Source: Lepiota brunneoincarnata (lineage: Eukaryota > Basidiomycota > Agaricomycetes > Agaricales > Agaricaceae). Taken from it: a stretch of DNA of 64,000 bases. The notes under the pieces were generated by a model, which saw nothing but the letters and a program-made list of their open reading frames with translations, had not been told where the DNA came from and searched no databases. Positions 33,034 through 44,101 of the stretch are shown here, in pieces. Within the stretch, counting starts at the first letter, position 1, and each line of letters begins with the position of its first letter. Location of the stretch: the NCBI GenBank assembly GCA_023014365.1, contig JAEBUN010000006.1:930001-994000 (forward strand), in the 5' to 3' direction. A program made the translations under genes and the position numbers.

Positions 33034-34396
33034 TCCTTCTTCTGGGTACTTGGCTAGGTAATTTGGTTTGTAGTAATCGATCTGTGGTTGGTCGGTGGAG
33101 TCTGGTCTGGGGGGAATGACGGGGGAGAAGGTGGGAGTGGGAGTTCTGTGAAGATCGAGTATGGTGGCAGTTTCTGGGGATGGGGGTTGTCCTGGGTAAC
33201 AGATGTCGTATAGAAGGCGTCTGAAATGGGGACTTTCAATCCTTTCTTCTGGTGGGGTGATTGGGTTTACTTCAGAAGGAACCGCATGGTTCTCCTGTAA
33301 TGTTTGATTCGGTTACGTTGTCGTAGCATTCCTCGTAGTAATCGTCATGGGTGAGGTCGATGTATCGATGGTGAGTTGTGGGAGTGGTCGAGGGACGGGT
33401 TGTAGGATTTCTGGAGTAGGGGGCGTGTCGAGTCTTTCGACTTGGGCATTCGGTCCATTTATGGCACAGTTGGAAGACAGCGCAGTGGGGGCATCTATAT
33501 TTGATGCAGTTGTATGAGTAGTGCCCTGGGGCATATTGCTTGCATCTGAGGCAGGCAAATTGGGGGCAATCCATGGCCCAGTGTCCTGTGTGTCTGCATT
33601 GGATGCAGACTGATCTGTCGGTGGTTCGGGGGTTGGTTCGTGAGTGAATGGGGTTGGGGGAGTTCCGAATCGGGACGTTGTTACTGGCGATGGTGTGGGT
33701 GGTGTCCTTGGTGGGGGTGAGAAGTCTGAAGGGATTTCTGATACTGGTGGGCTTTCTTCCCTTGTTGGGGATGGTGGTGATGATAGTGGCAGTGGTCATC
33801 ATGGTAGTGGTGGAGATGGTTGTGGTGGGGGGCTGCAAGGTATGTACCTCATCTCGTTTGGGTAGGTTCTTTGACACCTCGGACATGAGGCCCGATCTTG
33901 AGTGGAGAAGTCGCTCGAGTGATTCTGCCCAGGCACGTTGCATATTGTACGCAGTAGCGAGAGCCTTAGTCTGTCGTATGTGGTGGGTATAGTTGTACCA
34001 GAGTTGTCGGTCATATTCTGAAATTGAAGTGTGTTCCAATTTAGTCGTAAAGGCTCCGTCGGTGGCAGCCTCGCGCAGATCTCCGTCAGAAGGGTGATCT
34101 GGTCCATATGATCGTACTCCAGCTGTATGGTATCTAAGGGAGGCGGCTGGGGCGGCTGTTGGTTCTGGGGTGTCGTTGGGGTCGGGGGTCTCGTCCCTGA
34201 GGGAGGCGTATGTTGCAGCAAAGGTGTGAGAGGGGGTGTAGGGAGACGGGGCCGGAACGGGAGTTGTCTGAAGTGTAGTATGTTTGACGCTTGCATTATT
34301 TATGATGACGATGGAGGATGATGAGGAGGTTGGTGAAGGTGTTGTTGAAAAAGGGGGAGTAGTTTGGGGGCGAGTGAGGTCAAGGTTCATGGGCAT
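33034..34396 (-). pseudogene. A2 ORF3, double zinc-knuckle protein downstream of pol
   Basis: ATG 34396 lies two bases after the integrase stop. 374 residues are open to TGA at 33272. The N-terminus is Thr/Pro/Ser-rich, followed by a helical block (FTTKLEHTSISEYDRQLWYN, ALATAYNMQRAWAESLERLL). The zinc region is CIQCRHTGHWAMDC (CX2CX4HX4C), CLRCKQYAPGHYSYNC (CX2CX6HX4C) and a third Cys/His cluster CPHCAVFQLCHKWTEC. After that come YIDLTHDDYYEE and ESNITGEP. Beyond the TGA, the +1 frame stays open and conserved with A1 (NPITPPEERIESPHFRRLLY to NYLAKYPEEGN, ending near 33034). A real protein would need the shift, or an indel has split it. The function is unknown; RNA or DNA binding is inferred from the knuckles. 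Confidence 0.78.
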
Positions 34397-34398
34397 CT

Positions 34399-36015
34399 TT
34401 AAGTATGTTTGGTGTGGGAGTGAAGTTGTCTTTGGTTGGTTCTGGTGGGTTCCTGTTCTTTCTGGAGAATTCCATGAGCTTCTTTGTACTTGGTTAAGTA
34501 TTCTTCGGCATTTGTATGAAGTGTTTCATCGGTGATCCATTTGTTCTCCATGTGGGAGTATCCTTTCCATTTGACGTAGTATTGGAGTTTTCCGCAGTGT
34601 TGGTGGTGATTTAGAATGGCTTCTATTTTGTATTCTTCTTCTTTGTTGATGATGTCTGGTGGTGGTGGAGTTGGATGAGATCTGTATGCTTCTGTTTTGG
34701 TATATGGGGTTAGAAGGTTTCTGTGGAATATTGGGTGTATTTTCCATTTGATTGGAAGTTTTAGCTTGTAGGTGAGTGGCGATAAGACTTCTGTGATAAG
34801 GAAAGGTCCTAGTCTTTTTGGGGATATTTTGTTGGAAATAAAGGGGAGTTTGAGGTTCTTGGCTTCTAGCCATACTTTTTGACGTGTTTCAAGGGGTTTG
34901 ACAGTTCTTCTGGTTCTTTGTTTCATAATATTGGTGGAGAGTTGATGTGCCACATGTGCTTCTTTTCTGGCATCATCAAGGAGTCTGATGCGTTCATCTA
35001 CTGATGGAAAGTTCGATGTTTCCATTACCGTGGGTATCGGTGGAGGGTTGTATCCCATGATTAGTTCAAATGGGGATTTCTGCCTTGAGGCGTGTATTTT
35101 GGAGTTGTGTGCAAACTCGGCGATAGGGAGGGTTTCTGACCAGTCAAGAGGGTTTCTGGTGCAGTATATGGCAAGATAGGTTTCAATTTCCTGATTGTAT
35201 TGTTCGGTAGAACCATCTGTCTGGGGATGGTATGCAGTTGAGAATGCCTGTTGGATGTTTAGTCGTTTGGCTAGTTGTTGGAGGGAGTTGGCTGCAAATC
35301 TGGGGTCTTGATCTGATATGATTTTGTCGGGTAGTCCAAATCTGGTGAAGACTTTTTCTATTAATAGTCGTCTGATGTCGTCAGCGTTTGATTGATCTGA
35401 GGTTGGGATGAAAATTACCCCCTTCGTAAGGCTGTGGTCCACCACGGACAATATCGCGTTATGGCCAGCACTAGGCGGTAGACTGGTGATAAGATCCCAT
35501 GAGATCTGGGCAAATGGGCATTTGGAAGATGATGGTGGGATCGGTTGAGTCGGTGCGCGATCCAGTCTGCGTATGATTTTGTGTTGCTGACACTCTGGAC
35601 AGCCTTTGACGTAGTTCTTTATGAATGTCAACATTCCTGGCCAATATACTTCTTTCTTGGCTAGGCAGTATGTTTCCTGTTCTCCAGGGTGGCCATGTGT
35701 AGGGTGGTCGTGGTATCTTGCGATGACATCGCATCTGAGTTGGAGGTCTTCTGGAATGATGACACGTTCTTGGAAGGTGAGGAGTGGACCATTCAGGGTC
35801 GGAACTGTTCTGAAATCTTTATCGGTGGCGTTAGGGTGTATTTCCTTCAGGAGTTTGAATGCTTCGGTGGTTCTAGCATCGTATTTGGGTGATTCTGTGA
35901 TTTTTACTTGGAGTTTCATATCGACTGTGGTGATAAAGAGATGTTCTGGGAGTACTGTGATCAGGTTTTGATCTTCTATGTCAGCGGTGGTGACAAAGAG
36001 GTTGTTTGGAAGCAT
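34399..36015 (-). CDS. pol: A2 integrase with chromodomain (open segment of pol)
   Basis: 538 open codons. The zinc-binding region is GHPGEQETYCLAKKEVYWPG to GCPECQQHK. The core has QISWDLITSLPPSAGHNAI with the first Asp, IISDQDPRFAANSLQQLAKR with the second, and TDGSTEQYNQEIETYLA with the Glu, so the DDE triad is complete. A GPFLITEVLSPLTYKLKLP block follows, then the chromodomain EEYKIEAILNHHQ to YYVKWKGYSHMENKW. Upstream, the frame is broken by a TAA near 36067 (TCA in A1), so this is part of a larger pol and not an independent gene. Confidence 0.9.
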   Translation of the reverse strand: MLPNNLFVTTADIEDQNLITVLPEHLFITTVDMKLQVKITESPKYDARTTEAFKLLKEIHPNATDKDFRTVPTLNGPLLTFQERVIIPEDLQLRCDVIARYHDHPTHGHPGEQETYCLAKKEVYWPGMLTFIKNYVKGCPECQQHKIIRRLDRAPTQPIPPSSSKCPFAQISWDLITSLPPSAGHNAILSVVDHSLTKGVIFIPTSDQSNADDIRRLLIEKVFTRFGLPDKIISDQDPRFAANSLQQLAKRLNIQQAFSTAYHPQTDGSTEQYNQEIETYLAIYCTRNPLDWSETLPIAEFAHNSKIHASRQKSPFELIMGYNPPPIPTVMETSNFPSVDERIRLLDDARKEAHVAHQLSTNIMKQRTRRTVKPLETRQKVWLEAKNLKLPFISNKISPKRLGPFLITEVLSPLTYKLKLPIKWKIHPIFHRNLLTPYTKTEAYRSHPTPPPPDIINKEEEYKIEAILNHHQHCGKLQYYVKWKGYSHMENKWITDETLHTNAEEYLTKYKEAHGILQKEQEPTRTNQRQLHSHTKHT

Positions 36016-36054
36016 GGTGACATCTTCGTTATCATTATCCTCATCAGGGATGTG

Positions 36055-37422
36055 GTCTGGACATCTTTATAGAGCGTCTGGTGCAGGGATCTTTGATCCT
36101 GGGATGTGTTCTAATTTGAAGTTGTAGTCAGCAAGGGTCTGGACCCATCATGCTTGTCTGTGGTTGATTTTCTGGGGTTTGCGCCAGTATGTTAGGTTTT
36201 GGTGATCCGTTCTGATACGGATGGTATGGGGACTGCCAAGGAGGTAATGGTGCCATTCTTTGAGGGCTCGGATAATTGCGAGAAGTTCCCTGTCGTAGAT
36301 ATTGTAGTTGCATTCCGCTGGTCCGAACGTCTTTGAATAGAATGATATGGGTTTCCGTATTCCTGTTGATGTTGTGTTGATACAGGACAGCTCCTGATGC
36401 GAATTGGAAGCATCGGCTTCTATTTCAAAGGGTTTTGTGGGGTCAGGCATGAGGAGTATCGGTTCCTTTAAGAATTTGTTTTTGAGCATTTCGAACACTT
36501 TCTGTTGTTCTTCTTTCCATTCAAATTTGTTCGATTTTGAAAGGAGTTGGTTCAGGGGTTTGGTGTGGTGTGAGTAGTTGCGGATGAACTTCCAGTAGAA
36601 GTTACAGAATCCGATGAATTTCCAAATGTGTCGGACTGTTTTCAGCACTGGCCAGTCTTCTATTCCTTTGAGTTTTCTGGGGTCCATTTTGATCTCATCT
36701 GGCGTGATGATCATGCCGAGATATTCAAGTCGTTGTTTGTTGAACTTGCATTTCTCCGTTTTGAGGTAGAGGTCGTTTTCCTGCAGGATCTGCAGTACCT
36801 TTTCTGTAAGTTGGTCGGTTTCTTCCTGAGTTTTACCGTAGATTAGGATATCATCCATGTAGATGATGATTCCTCCTTTTTCCATTATTTCGGAGAATAA
36901 TGTGTCCATCATATGTTGGAACATTGCGGGACTGTTGCAGAGTCTGAAAAACATGACAGTTGGTTCGAAAAGACCCATGGGAGTCTTGAACGCTGCTTTC
37001 CATTGATTGCCATCTTTGATTCTGACGTTATTGTATCCTAGGTGGACGTCGAGCTTAGTGAAATACTTAGCTCCTTTGAGTTTATCCATGATAGAGGAAA
37101 TCATGGGGATTGGGTAAGCATTTTTGACAGTATGATCGTTTAGATAACGATAATCTTGGCAGGGTCAGAGGTCTCCTCCTTTCTTGGCAACGAAAAAGAA
37201 GGGTGATGCCATAGGGGATTTTGAGGGGCAGATGTAGCCTTTTCGGAGGTTTTCGTCTATGAATTCCTTCAGCGCTTTTTCTTTGGCAGGTGCCACTTGA
37301 TAAGGTTTCATCAATTTTGCTTCAAATGTTGGTTTCAGTTTGATTTCGTGATCAAACGTTCTTGATGGTGGGAATTGTTCGAAGGCTTTTTTGTTGAATA
37401 TCTTAGCCCATCGGGCGAATCT
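36055..37422 (-). pseudogene. pol: A2 reverse transcriptase and RNase H
   Basis: RT region with KLDVHLGYNNVRIKDGNQWK, the catalytic YMDD box (GGIIIYMDDILIYGKTQ) and ITPDEIKMDPRKLKGIEDW, then RNase H (ELLAIIRALKEWHHYL). Three in-frame TGA codons sit where Arg is conserved: DL-PCQDY near 37167, RQA-WVQTL near 36150 and IP-RFARWAK near 37422. Apart from these the frame is good. Confidence 0.88.
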
Positions 37423-38156
37423 TCAAGGGATCTCGGGTGGTTCTTTGTTTGATTCCGGTTGTTTTCCTTTTTGGTTTGCCAATTTTGTTGGGTTGTGTTG
37501 CTCATTGTGGAGTGTTGTGGCATGTGTCGCTTTGGCATTTACTTCTAATGGGGTTAGAAGCATCAGGTTCATTTCTCTTTCCAAAGAGAGTGTGTCAAGG
37601 TCAACGTTTGATAGGTTGATGTATTCTTCGGGGTTTTCCTCAGGTTGGGAGGTCTTTCCAGCCATTATGTCCATGGTGATGGAGTTGAGTTCGACAGGTC
37701 ATCGTAGGGTTCTGAGGAGTTTGGAAAAGTCTTGGTGATCGATTTGTGGTTTCCAAGAAAACATCTTGGTCTTCCAGTTGATGTCGGGATTGTATTGTTC
37801 CAACCAGGGAAATCTGATGATGAGGTCTTTCTCACCAGTGTTTGTGATGTACGCTTCTAGCATGCAATCTCTTCCATCGATGATGGTTTTGATTTTGATG
37901 TATGTATTCATGGATCTTGCCATGTTGATTATCAGTTCCATCAACATTACTGAGTGGAATTGGTTGGTCCAGCTGTTTGGTTTGATAACCATGTCGTTCA
38001 ACGACTTTGTGGGAGATGAAGTTCCCTTGGGCTCCTGAGTCTATCAGGGCAGTGATGGCCACGGGTTTTGATGTCAGTTCACTCCAAATCTCAATGGGTA
38101 AGAAAAGGGATTGTTTATTTGGGGATAGTCATAATTGTACAGAGTTTATCGAGAAA

Positions 38157-38222
38157 ATGTCCTTCTGGGAGTGAGAGTATGGAATGTCCTTCTGGGAGTG
38201 AGAGTATGGAATGTCCTTCTGA
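38157..38222 (-). repeat. 27-bp in-frame tandem repeat in A2 pol leader
   Basis: Two full copies (38157-38183, 38184-38210) and a partial third of a 27-bp unit. On the minus strand it encodes a repeated SHSQKDIPY between the frameshift site and the protease. Confidence 0.9.
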
Positions 38223-38265
38223 GTTCTGGAACGTGCAGGGGCACATTGGTCGATAGCGTTCCTTT

Positions 38266-38275
38266 TTAAAAATCC
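38266..38275 (-). promoter_or_regulatory. -1 frameshift heptamer at the gag stop (family A)
   Basis: The minus strand reads CAG GAT TTT TAA. G GAT TTT directly precedes the gag stop and pol continues in -1. The same heptamer occurs near the gag stop of D (48940-48946). Confidence 0.7.
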
Positions 38276-39990
38276 TGGAATGGACGCATCTCCGGGTCCT
38301 TGGCTAGCGCGGAGTGGAGTTCTTGTTGGAGTTTGGGATCGAGATCATCGACCATTTGACGCATCTGAGATGCGACTTCTGCAACAGCAAGGGAATACTT
38401 GCGTTGCAGTGATTGTTGTATGTTCTGGTTTGGAAATCTGGGACGGGTGTTTTGTTGCCCAGGGAAGGGGCGATTGGGGCTTCTTGTAGGACGAGGGGGA
38501 TTAGTACGCATTCCTGGGAAGTGTCTAGTTGGTGGTGGTTGAGGGCATTTGCTGACCCAATGATCTTTGGCTCCACATCGGAAGCATTCTTGGTTCTGGT
38601 ATGATTTCATTTGTTGTCCAGTGACAACAGCATCTAACTCCAATGGTTCTTGTGCGGAGTCTTCTTCGGCATATTCCGGTTGTGGAATTTTGGGATAAGT
38701 ATCTTCGAATCCTTCTTCCATTGTGACATGGTCTATTTCCATGGCGTGTGGGTCTCGTGGGGTGAAACATGGAGCATTGCTCCTTTGATAGAATTGTGCG
38801 TAAGGCATGTTGTTGTTTGGACGGTTTGGTCCATGGTTGGGTTGATACTGGTTTCTTTGGGGAAACATGTTTTTAGGGGTGCTGTAGAGGGCATTGATTC
38901 GGCAGAAATTGTCATTGAGCTTATTGGCTCAGGTGTACCAAGCGGTGATAGTTGTTGGAGGGTTTTCCGATTTGTCAATCTTCATGGCAATGTGGCGATT
39001 GATTGCCTTGCGGTATAGATCGATCAGGGTGCGATCTTTGTTTAGTCCAGATTGACGGACAAGTTCTTTGAACTGAGCGTTGAATTCAGTCATTGGTTTG
39101 CCTGCTTGGTGCAGGGTTTGAAGTCTGGTGTGGGCATACGCATGTTCGTCTGCCAGGGGTGAAGTCGGCTCTAAGTTGGGCAGTGAAGTTGTCCCATGAT
39201 TCCATGGCTATGGGTTGCCCTTGCTGAGTTTGGGCATTTCTCTCATGGAGGTACTGTCTAGCCTAGGCTTGGGCATCTCCTGATTGCATTGTTGAAAGGA
39301 CAAATAAAGTCCTAGCAAGGTCGGTGTTGTACGTGGTTGCATTGGCAAGCATGTAAACTTCACATTGGAAGATCCAATCTTCAAACAATCTTCTAGTTCC
39401 ATCGAAGGTGATGGGTTTGAGGAGTCCTAGCTCCTTTGGGGTAGGTGTGGTGGCCATTATTTGTAATTGTCCTGGGTGGCAGCAGGCAGTGGTGGTGATG
39501 GGGGTTGTAGTGGAGGAGCTGGTAGGGCTAAGGGTATGGTTGGTGTGGGTAATGCAGGTGGTTGTGGATCAGGGATCTGATTGGTTGTCGTCTGTTATAT
39601 AGACGTCGGAGTTGTTATCTGCTGGGGAAGTTCTTCCCTGATTTACTGTGTATTTGTGGCATGTGAGTAAGTTTTCTTCTGATCTGGAAAGTCCTCTTGG
39701 TTGCTTGAGGGCGTTTTTAAGTCTTTGAAGTTCATAGTTGTTTAATGGATCTACTTTGGCACTGTATTCTTCAGCTTGTTTGCGTCTTCTTTCTTCTTGT
39801 TCATAGTGTTCCTTTAATTCTCTTTCGTGTTGTATTCTTTGTCATTCTGCTAGTTCATCAGCAAAACTTGTTCTTGTACGTGTTGATGCACTTGGGGTGG
39901 GTGAGTCGAATGGGGATGGAGGATAGAATGGGGACGGTGTCTGAGTGGGGATAGGGTTTCTCCTGGGATCTGGGTTTTTGGTTCCTGATC
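38266..39990 (-). pseudogene. gag: A2 Gag
   Basis: Starts around 39900 with a charged helical stretch (RIQHERELKEHYEQEERRRK). A TGA (for CGA) precedes it. Then comes the capsid-like block GLLKPITFDGTRRLFEDWIF (39457-39263). After a few frameshifts the C-terminal open frame 38868-38266 has the nucleocapsid knuckle CFRCGAKDHWVSKC (CX2CX4HX4C) and ends RPFQDF. The exact start is not certain. Confidence 0.75.
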
Positions 39991-40433
39991 CTGAGATTCT
40001 GCTTCTCGATTTGGGAGGGGGTGATGGAGTTTCTTCGGGCTGAGAACTTCTTTGGAGGCGTGGTGGCAGTTGTCTAGCGATCGATTATTGCTAGAAGGAT
40101 GAAAAATTGTGTTGCAATGATGGATATCCCTGAATATAGGTTTCACTGATCTGACAATGCAACAGTGACAAGGGCACGTGATACGTTCAAGTTCTAAGGT
40201 GATAATTCGGTAGGTGATGAGGGTAGCGGTGGAGGTGAAAACGAAAATGAGTAAGTAAGCCAGGTCTTCTGGTGGGGAGAGGTGGAGGGATGTAGCGATG
40301 GCTACACAGAGAGGCGGTTTTCTTTCGCACATCGTTTTGAACAACCAGGGTACCTTGACATGTTCAGTACGTCGGCAGAGCAGAGCAGAGTGGAGGGCAA
40401 GCAAGAGATAAGCAGCAGAGTATCTTAGTGTTT
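39991..40433 (-). other. A2 leader between 5' LTR and gag
   Basis: About 440 bp of untranslated leader, minus strand. I see no clear gene in it. A primer-binding site would be expected next to 40434, but I could not match it to a specific tRNA by eye. Confidence 0.5.
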
Positions 40434-40822
40434 TGTTACCCAGGGTTAGGGGTTCACTCTTGAGTAGCACGGGGTTCGACACAGGATGTCTATACAGACT
40501 TGGTCCTGTCCTACTGAGCGTGATTTGGAGACGACAGAGCACTATAGTCCAGCCAGTTTTAAGGGCAAAGAGATATAGGAGGCAAGAACTGTATAACACT
40601 AAGATAAGGATACAAGGTATTGTACTGTATCCTTATATACTTCTAAGTGTGGCTGTACTCCTACTATAATAGTTCAGACCAGGGGTAACTATGAGTCAGA
40701 GATAAGAAAACATGAGGCGTATACTAAGAATAGTCCTTCTGATGTACACTACTGATGGTTTCATAGTGACATGGGAATGTGAACTAAAAGTAACTGTCCT
40801 TCTGATGTGGCTTCTGATAACA
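40434..40822 (-). repeat. 5' LTR of A2
   Basis: 389 bp, closely matching 32604-32990, followed by the TSD copy TACAT. Confidence 0.93.
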
Positions 40823-41142
40823 TACATTCTTTAGGTTCCAACGAATCCTGAGTTCATCAGAAAACTGCTTGTAAGGTCCCTTGATGCGACTGGAGTATAC
40901 TCAATAGGCTATGTAAAGTCCGGAATCCCTCCAAAGAGCAGTTCTGATAGCTTGGTTCACTAAGCTTAGTGATAATGAGCTGGTTTGAACACTTCCAAGG
41001 CTCAAATATCCTCAGTTCGGTCAAACTGGCTACTACAGGACATAGTACCAATCCTCTATAGGGTTCTTTAATGATATAACCAATGATTCTATGTAGAGAA
41101 TTGTTCCGGAGTACGGAATTCATGTATAGGTGTGAAATTGGC

Positions 41143-44094
41143 GTATCATCACAATGAAAGCCTACAAGCTTTCCCTGAACCAAGACAACTCTTTAAAAGA
41201 ATTCATTTCTGACAACCTTCGCAAAGGCTACATCTGTCTGTCAAAATCCCTGATGGCATCCCCGTTCTTCTTCATTGACAAGAAGGATAGCTCGCTCCAC
41301 CCCTGTCAAGACTACCGCTATGTCAATAAGCATACTGGTCAAGAACACATACTGAATCCCAATGGTTACCAAGATTATGGATAAACTCAAAGGAGCCTGT
41401 ATATTTTCCAAACTTGACGTCCGCGCCGGATACAACAACATTCGTATCAAGAAAGGAGACGGATGGAAAGGTGCATTCAACACCCTGCTTGGACTGTTCG
41501 AAACCGACCATCATGTTCTTCGGAATGTGCAACTCCCCTGTGTCTTTCTAGGCATTCATGGATGACATTCTAGCGTCCCTGATCCGTAAAGGAGGAATCG
41601 TCGTTTACATGGACAATATACTCATCTTTGCTCACGATCAGGAAGAACATGACCATATTATGGAAGAAGTTCTCGAGTGTTTGGCCCTGAATGACATTTA
41701 TCTCAAAACTGAGAAATGCAAATTCTACTGCGACTGTATGGAATACCTCGGTATGATCATTATGCCCGATAAAATTGAAATGGACCCTGTCAAGTTAGCC
41801 AGAATCGCCCAATGGCCCATCCCAAAATGTACCAAAGACTGTCCACAAATTCATAGGATTCTGTAACTTCTACAGGAAGTTCATCCATGGCTATTCCACT
41901 ATTGCCCGACCTCTTAACGCCCTCATGTCAACCAAACAACTATTTGAATGGACCAACAAATGCCACGAACTCATTTGATGCTTTGAAACTCCAGTTTTCA
42001 AAGCAACCCATACTTACGATGCCCAATCAATCAAAACTGTTCAAAATCAAATGCAACACTTTGAAATATGCTACCAGAGCCATACTTTACAAAACCAACA
42101 TTAATAACCAACGCCACCCTGTGGCTTTCCTATCAAAAGCCCTTACACCCGCCGAACAAAATTATGACATTCACGACTGCAAGCTTCTCACCATTATTCA
42201 TGCCCTTGGCAAATGGCACCATTATCTGGAAGGAGGACCCTTCCCTGTTAAAGTTTGCACTGATCACCAGAATCTTACTTACTGGAAGAAACCGCAGGAC
42301 ATAAACCGACACCAGGCCCGCTGGCATCAATTCCTTTCCCGCTTTAATCTCCAAATCAAACATGTACCAGGTAGAAAAATACCTGCCTGCCGACACCCTT
42401 TCCCGACGTCCCAATCATATCCCTGACAAGGATGAAGATAACAAATCTGTAACAGTATTGCCCAAAACTATATTTGTCAACACCATCGACCAAGAAACCT
42501 GTAATGATATACTCCGCCATAATACCTATGACCCACACACCACTGAACAAATCACTGCCCTCCTAACCGCCCCATATGTTCCAACAGATTCCCTGATATT
42601 CCGTAACTTGAACCCTGAAAGGTCTAATTGTTACCTATGATGGTAAAACCATTCCACCGGAAGACCTCAAATAATTCCCCCACTGCAGGACACCCCAGTA
42701 TTGATACGACCCTTCACACATTGGAGCGTGATTTCTACTGGACCCAGTATGGCCAGTTTCACATGTGATTATGTCAAGGGATGCACCAACTGTCAACAGT
42801 TTAAAATTAACCGACACCCTGCCAAGCCTGCATTTACTCCTATCCCGGCACCCAATTCAAACTGCCCGTTTGCTTAGATCGTGATGGATCTCATCACTGA
42901 CCTCCCTCCCTCCGCCGGTTTTGACTCAATTCTGTCCATTGTGGACCATGGACTCTTGAAGGGGGTAATTCTCACCGCTACCAAAAAAACTGCGACTGCC
43001 TGACGACATCGCTGACATCATTCTAAATAAAGTCTACCTGCACTATGGCCTACCTGAATGTATCATATCTGACCATGACCCATGCTTTACTGTGCATTCA
43101 TTCCAGAAACTGTTAGAACAACTCGAAATAACTCCTGCAATGACCATGGCCTACCACCCCGAAGCAGATGGAGCAACCGAACATTCTCATTAGGAGACTC
43201 AAGCGTATCTTTCCATTTTCTGCTCGCATTACCCCAAAAATTGGTCCCAGGCTCTCCCCCTCCTCGAATTCACCTACAATAGCCAACCACACATTCTATG
43301 GAAACAAACACCATTTGAAATTATTATGGGAATACAACCAAAAGCACTTCCCATTGTCCTCCTTGAGACCGAATCTCCCACTGTCAACAACCGCATGGAA
43401 TTAATCGATTTATACCACCAAAATGCAAAAACCACACACAAGACTGTCATGAAACACATGGAAAACCGACGCCAATCAAAGTTTACCCTGTTCCACAAGA
43501 ATCAAATGGTTTGGCTCTGATGCCTGGAACTTAAATACCCTGTATGTCATGCGTAAAATGGCCCCCAAATGTCTCGGACCATTCCATATTCTCGATGTTC
43601 TATCCCCTGTTTCATACTGACTTGAACTCCCCAAATGCTGGAAGATCCACCCCATATTCCACGCCCAACTCCTCATGCTGTACACTGAAACCAAGACGTA
43701 TGGACCCAACTATGTCCGACCTCCATCCCAAATTGTCGAAGGCAAAGAAGTCTATGAGATCAAAGCTATACTAAACCACCAAAAATGATGAAACTGCCTC
43801 AAATATCTAGTCAAATGGCTTGGATGGCCCAAATCCGAAAATACCTGGGAACCCAAGTCCCACTTTAAATTGGTACCCGATGAAATCAGACCCGAAACTC
43901 TGGATGGACAAGTTATCCCTGAAACGCATGATGAAAGAGATGCAGTAGCATTCCTAATGGAGTACAAACAACTCAAAGGACTTGACTGGAATGACAAAAA
44001 CATGCCTGTTATTCATTCTCTTAAAGCCATGAAGAAACCACATTGTTCTCAGCCGCAACCCCTACCTGAAAATAAATCACATCACCCCATTTAA
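41143..44094 (+). pseudogene. pol: B2 RT, RNase H and integrase with chromodomain
   Basis: Begins [20 protein letters not shown] (41154), then RT KLDVRAGYNNIRIKKGDGWK and the YMDD-type box changed to YMDN (VVYMDNILIFAHDQ, near 41610), which loses the second catalytic Asp. RNase H, the integrase zinc region and the core follow with many indels. The chromodomain is YLVKWLGWPKSENTWEPKSH and the frame ends PENKSHHPI at 44094. More degraded than B1 over the same region. Confidence 0.85.
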
Positions 44095-44101
44095 CAGCAC
44101 A

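Larger units (their letters stand above)
37423..38275 (-). pseudogene. pol: A2 protease and linker, -1 frame
   Basis: After the slip at the gag stop the -1 frame reads GFLKRNAIDQCAPARS, passes a short tandem peptide repeat, and reaches the protease ALIDSGAQGNFISHKVVERH. A TGA for CGA lies near 37700 (TLR-PVELNS). Frameshifts are visible between 37830 and 37930. Confidence 0.8.
32604..40822 (-). mobile_element. Ty3/Gypsy element A2, structurally complete
   Basis: 8219 bp with LTRs at both ends and a perfect TSD TACAT (32599-32603 and 40823-40827). On the minus strand it has gag, protease, RT, RNase H, integrase with chromodomain and ORF3. Several conserved Arg codons in gag and pol are TGA and there are a few frameshifts, so it looks inactive. 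It defines the reference for interpreting A1. Confidence 0.93.
31627..41142. other. Unclassified insertion in B2, itself split by A2
   Basis: Own sequence is about 31627-32603 and 40823-41142, roughly 1.3 kb. It interrupts B2 between the codons before and after AAACCTGT/CACAATG, which are contiguous in B1. I see no LTR, no clear TSD and no coding domain. A minus ORF (32036-32320) is hydrophobic in its second half but unrecognised. CTAAGCTTAG palindromes occur near both ends (31676 and 40970). It could be a non-autonomous element or captured host DNA. Confidence 0.5.

Noticed and set aside
32604..33120. Small ORFs in A-type LTRs
   Set aside because: They occur in all A LTRs in unrelated frames and shift between copies; unlike the D LTR ORF they are not conserved as protein.
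33034..34396. ORF3 as an envelope gene
   Set aside because: No signal peptide, no transmembrane helix and no fusion-like segment; the zinc knuckles point to nucleic-acid binding instead.
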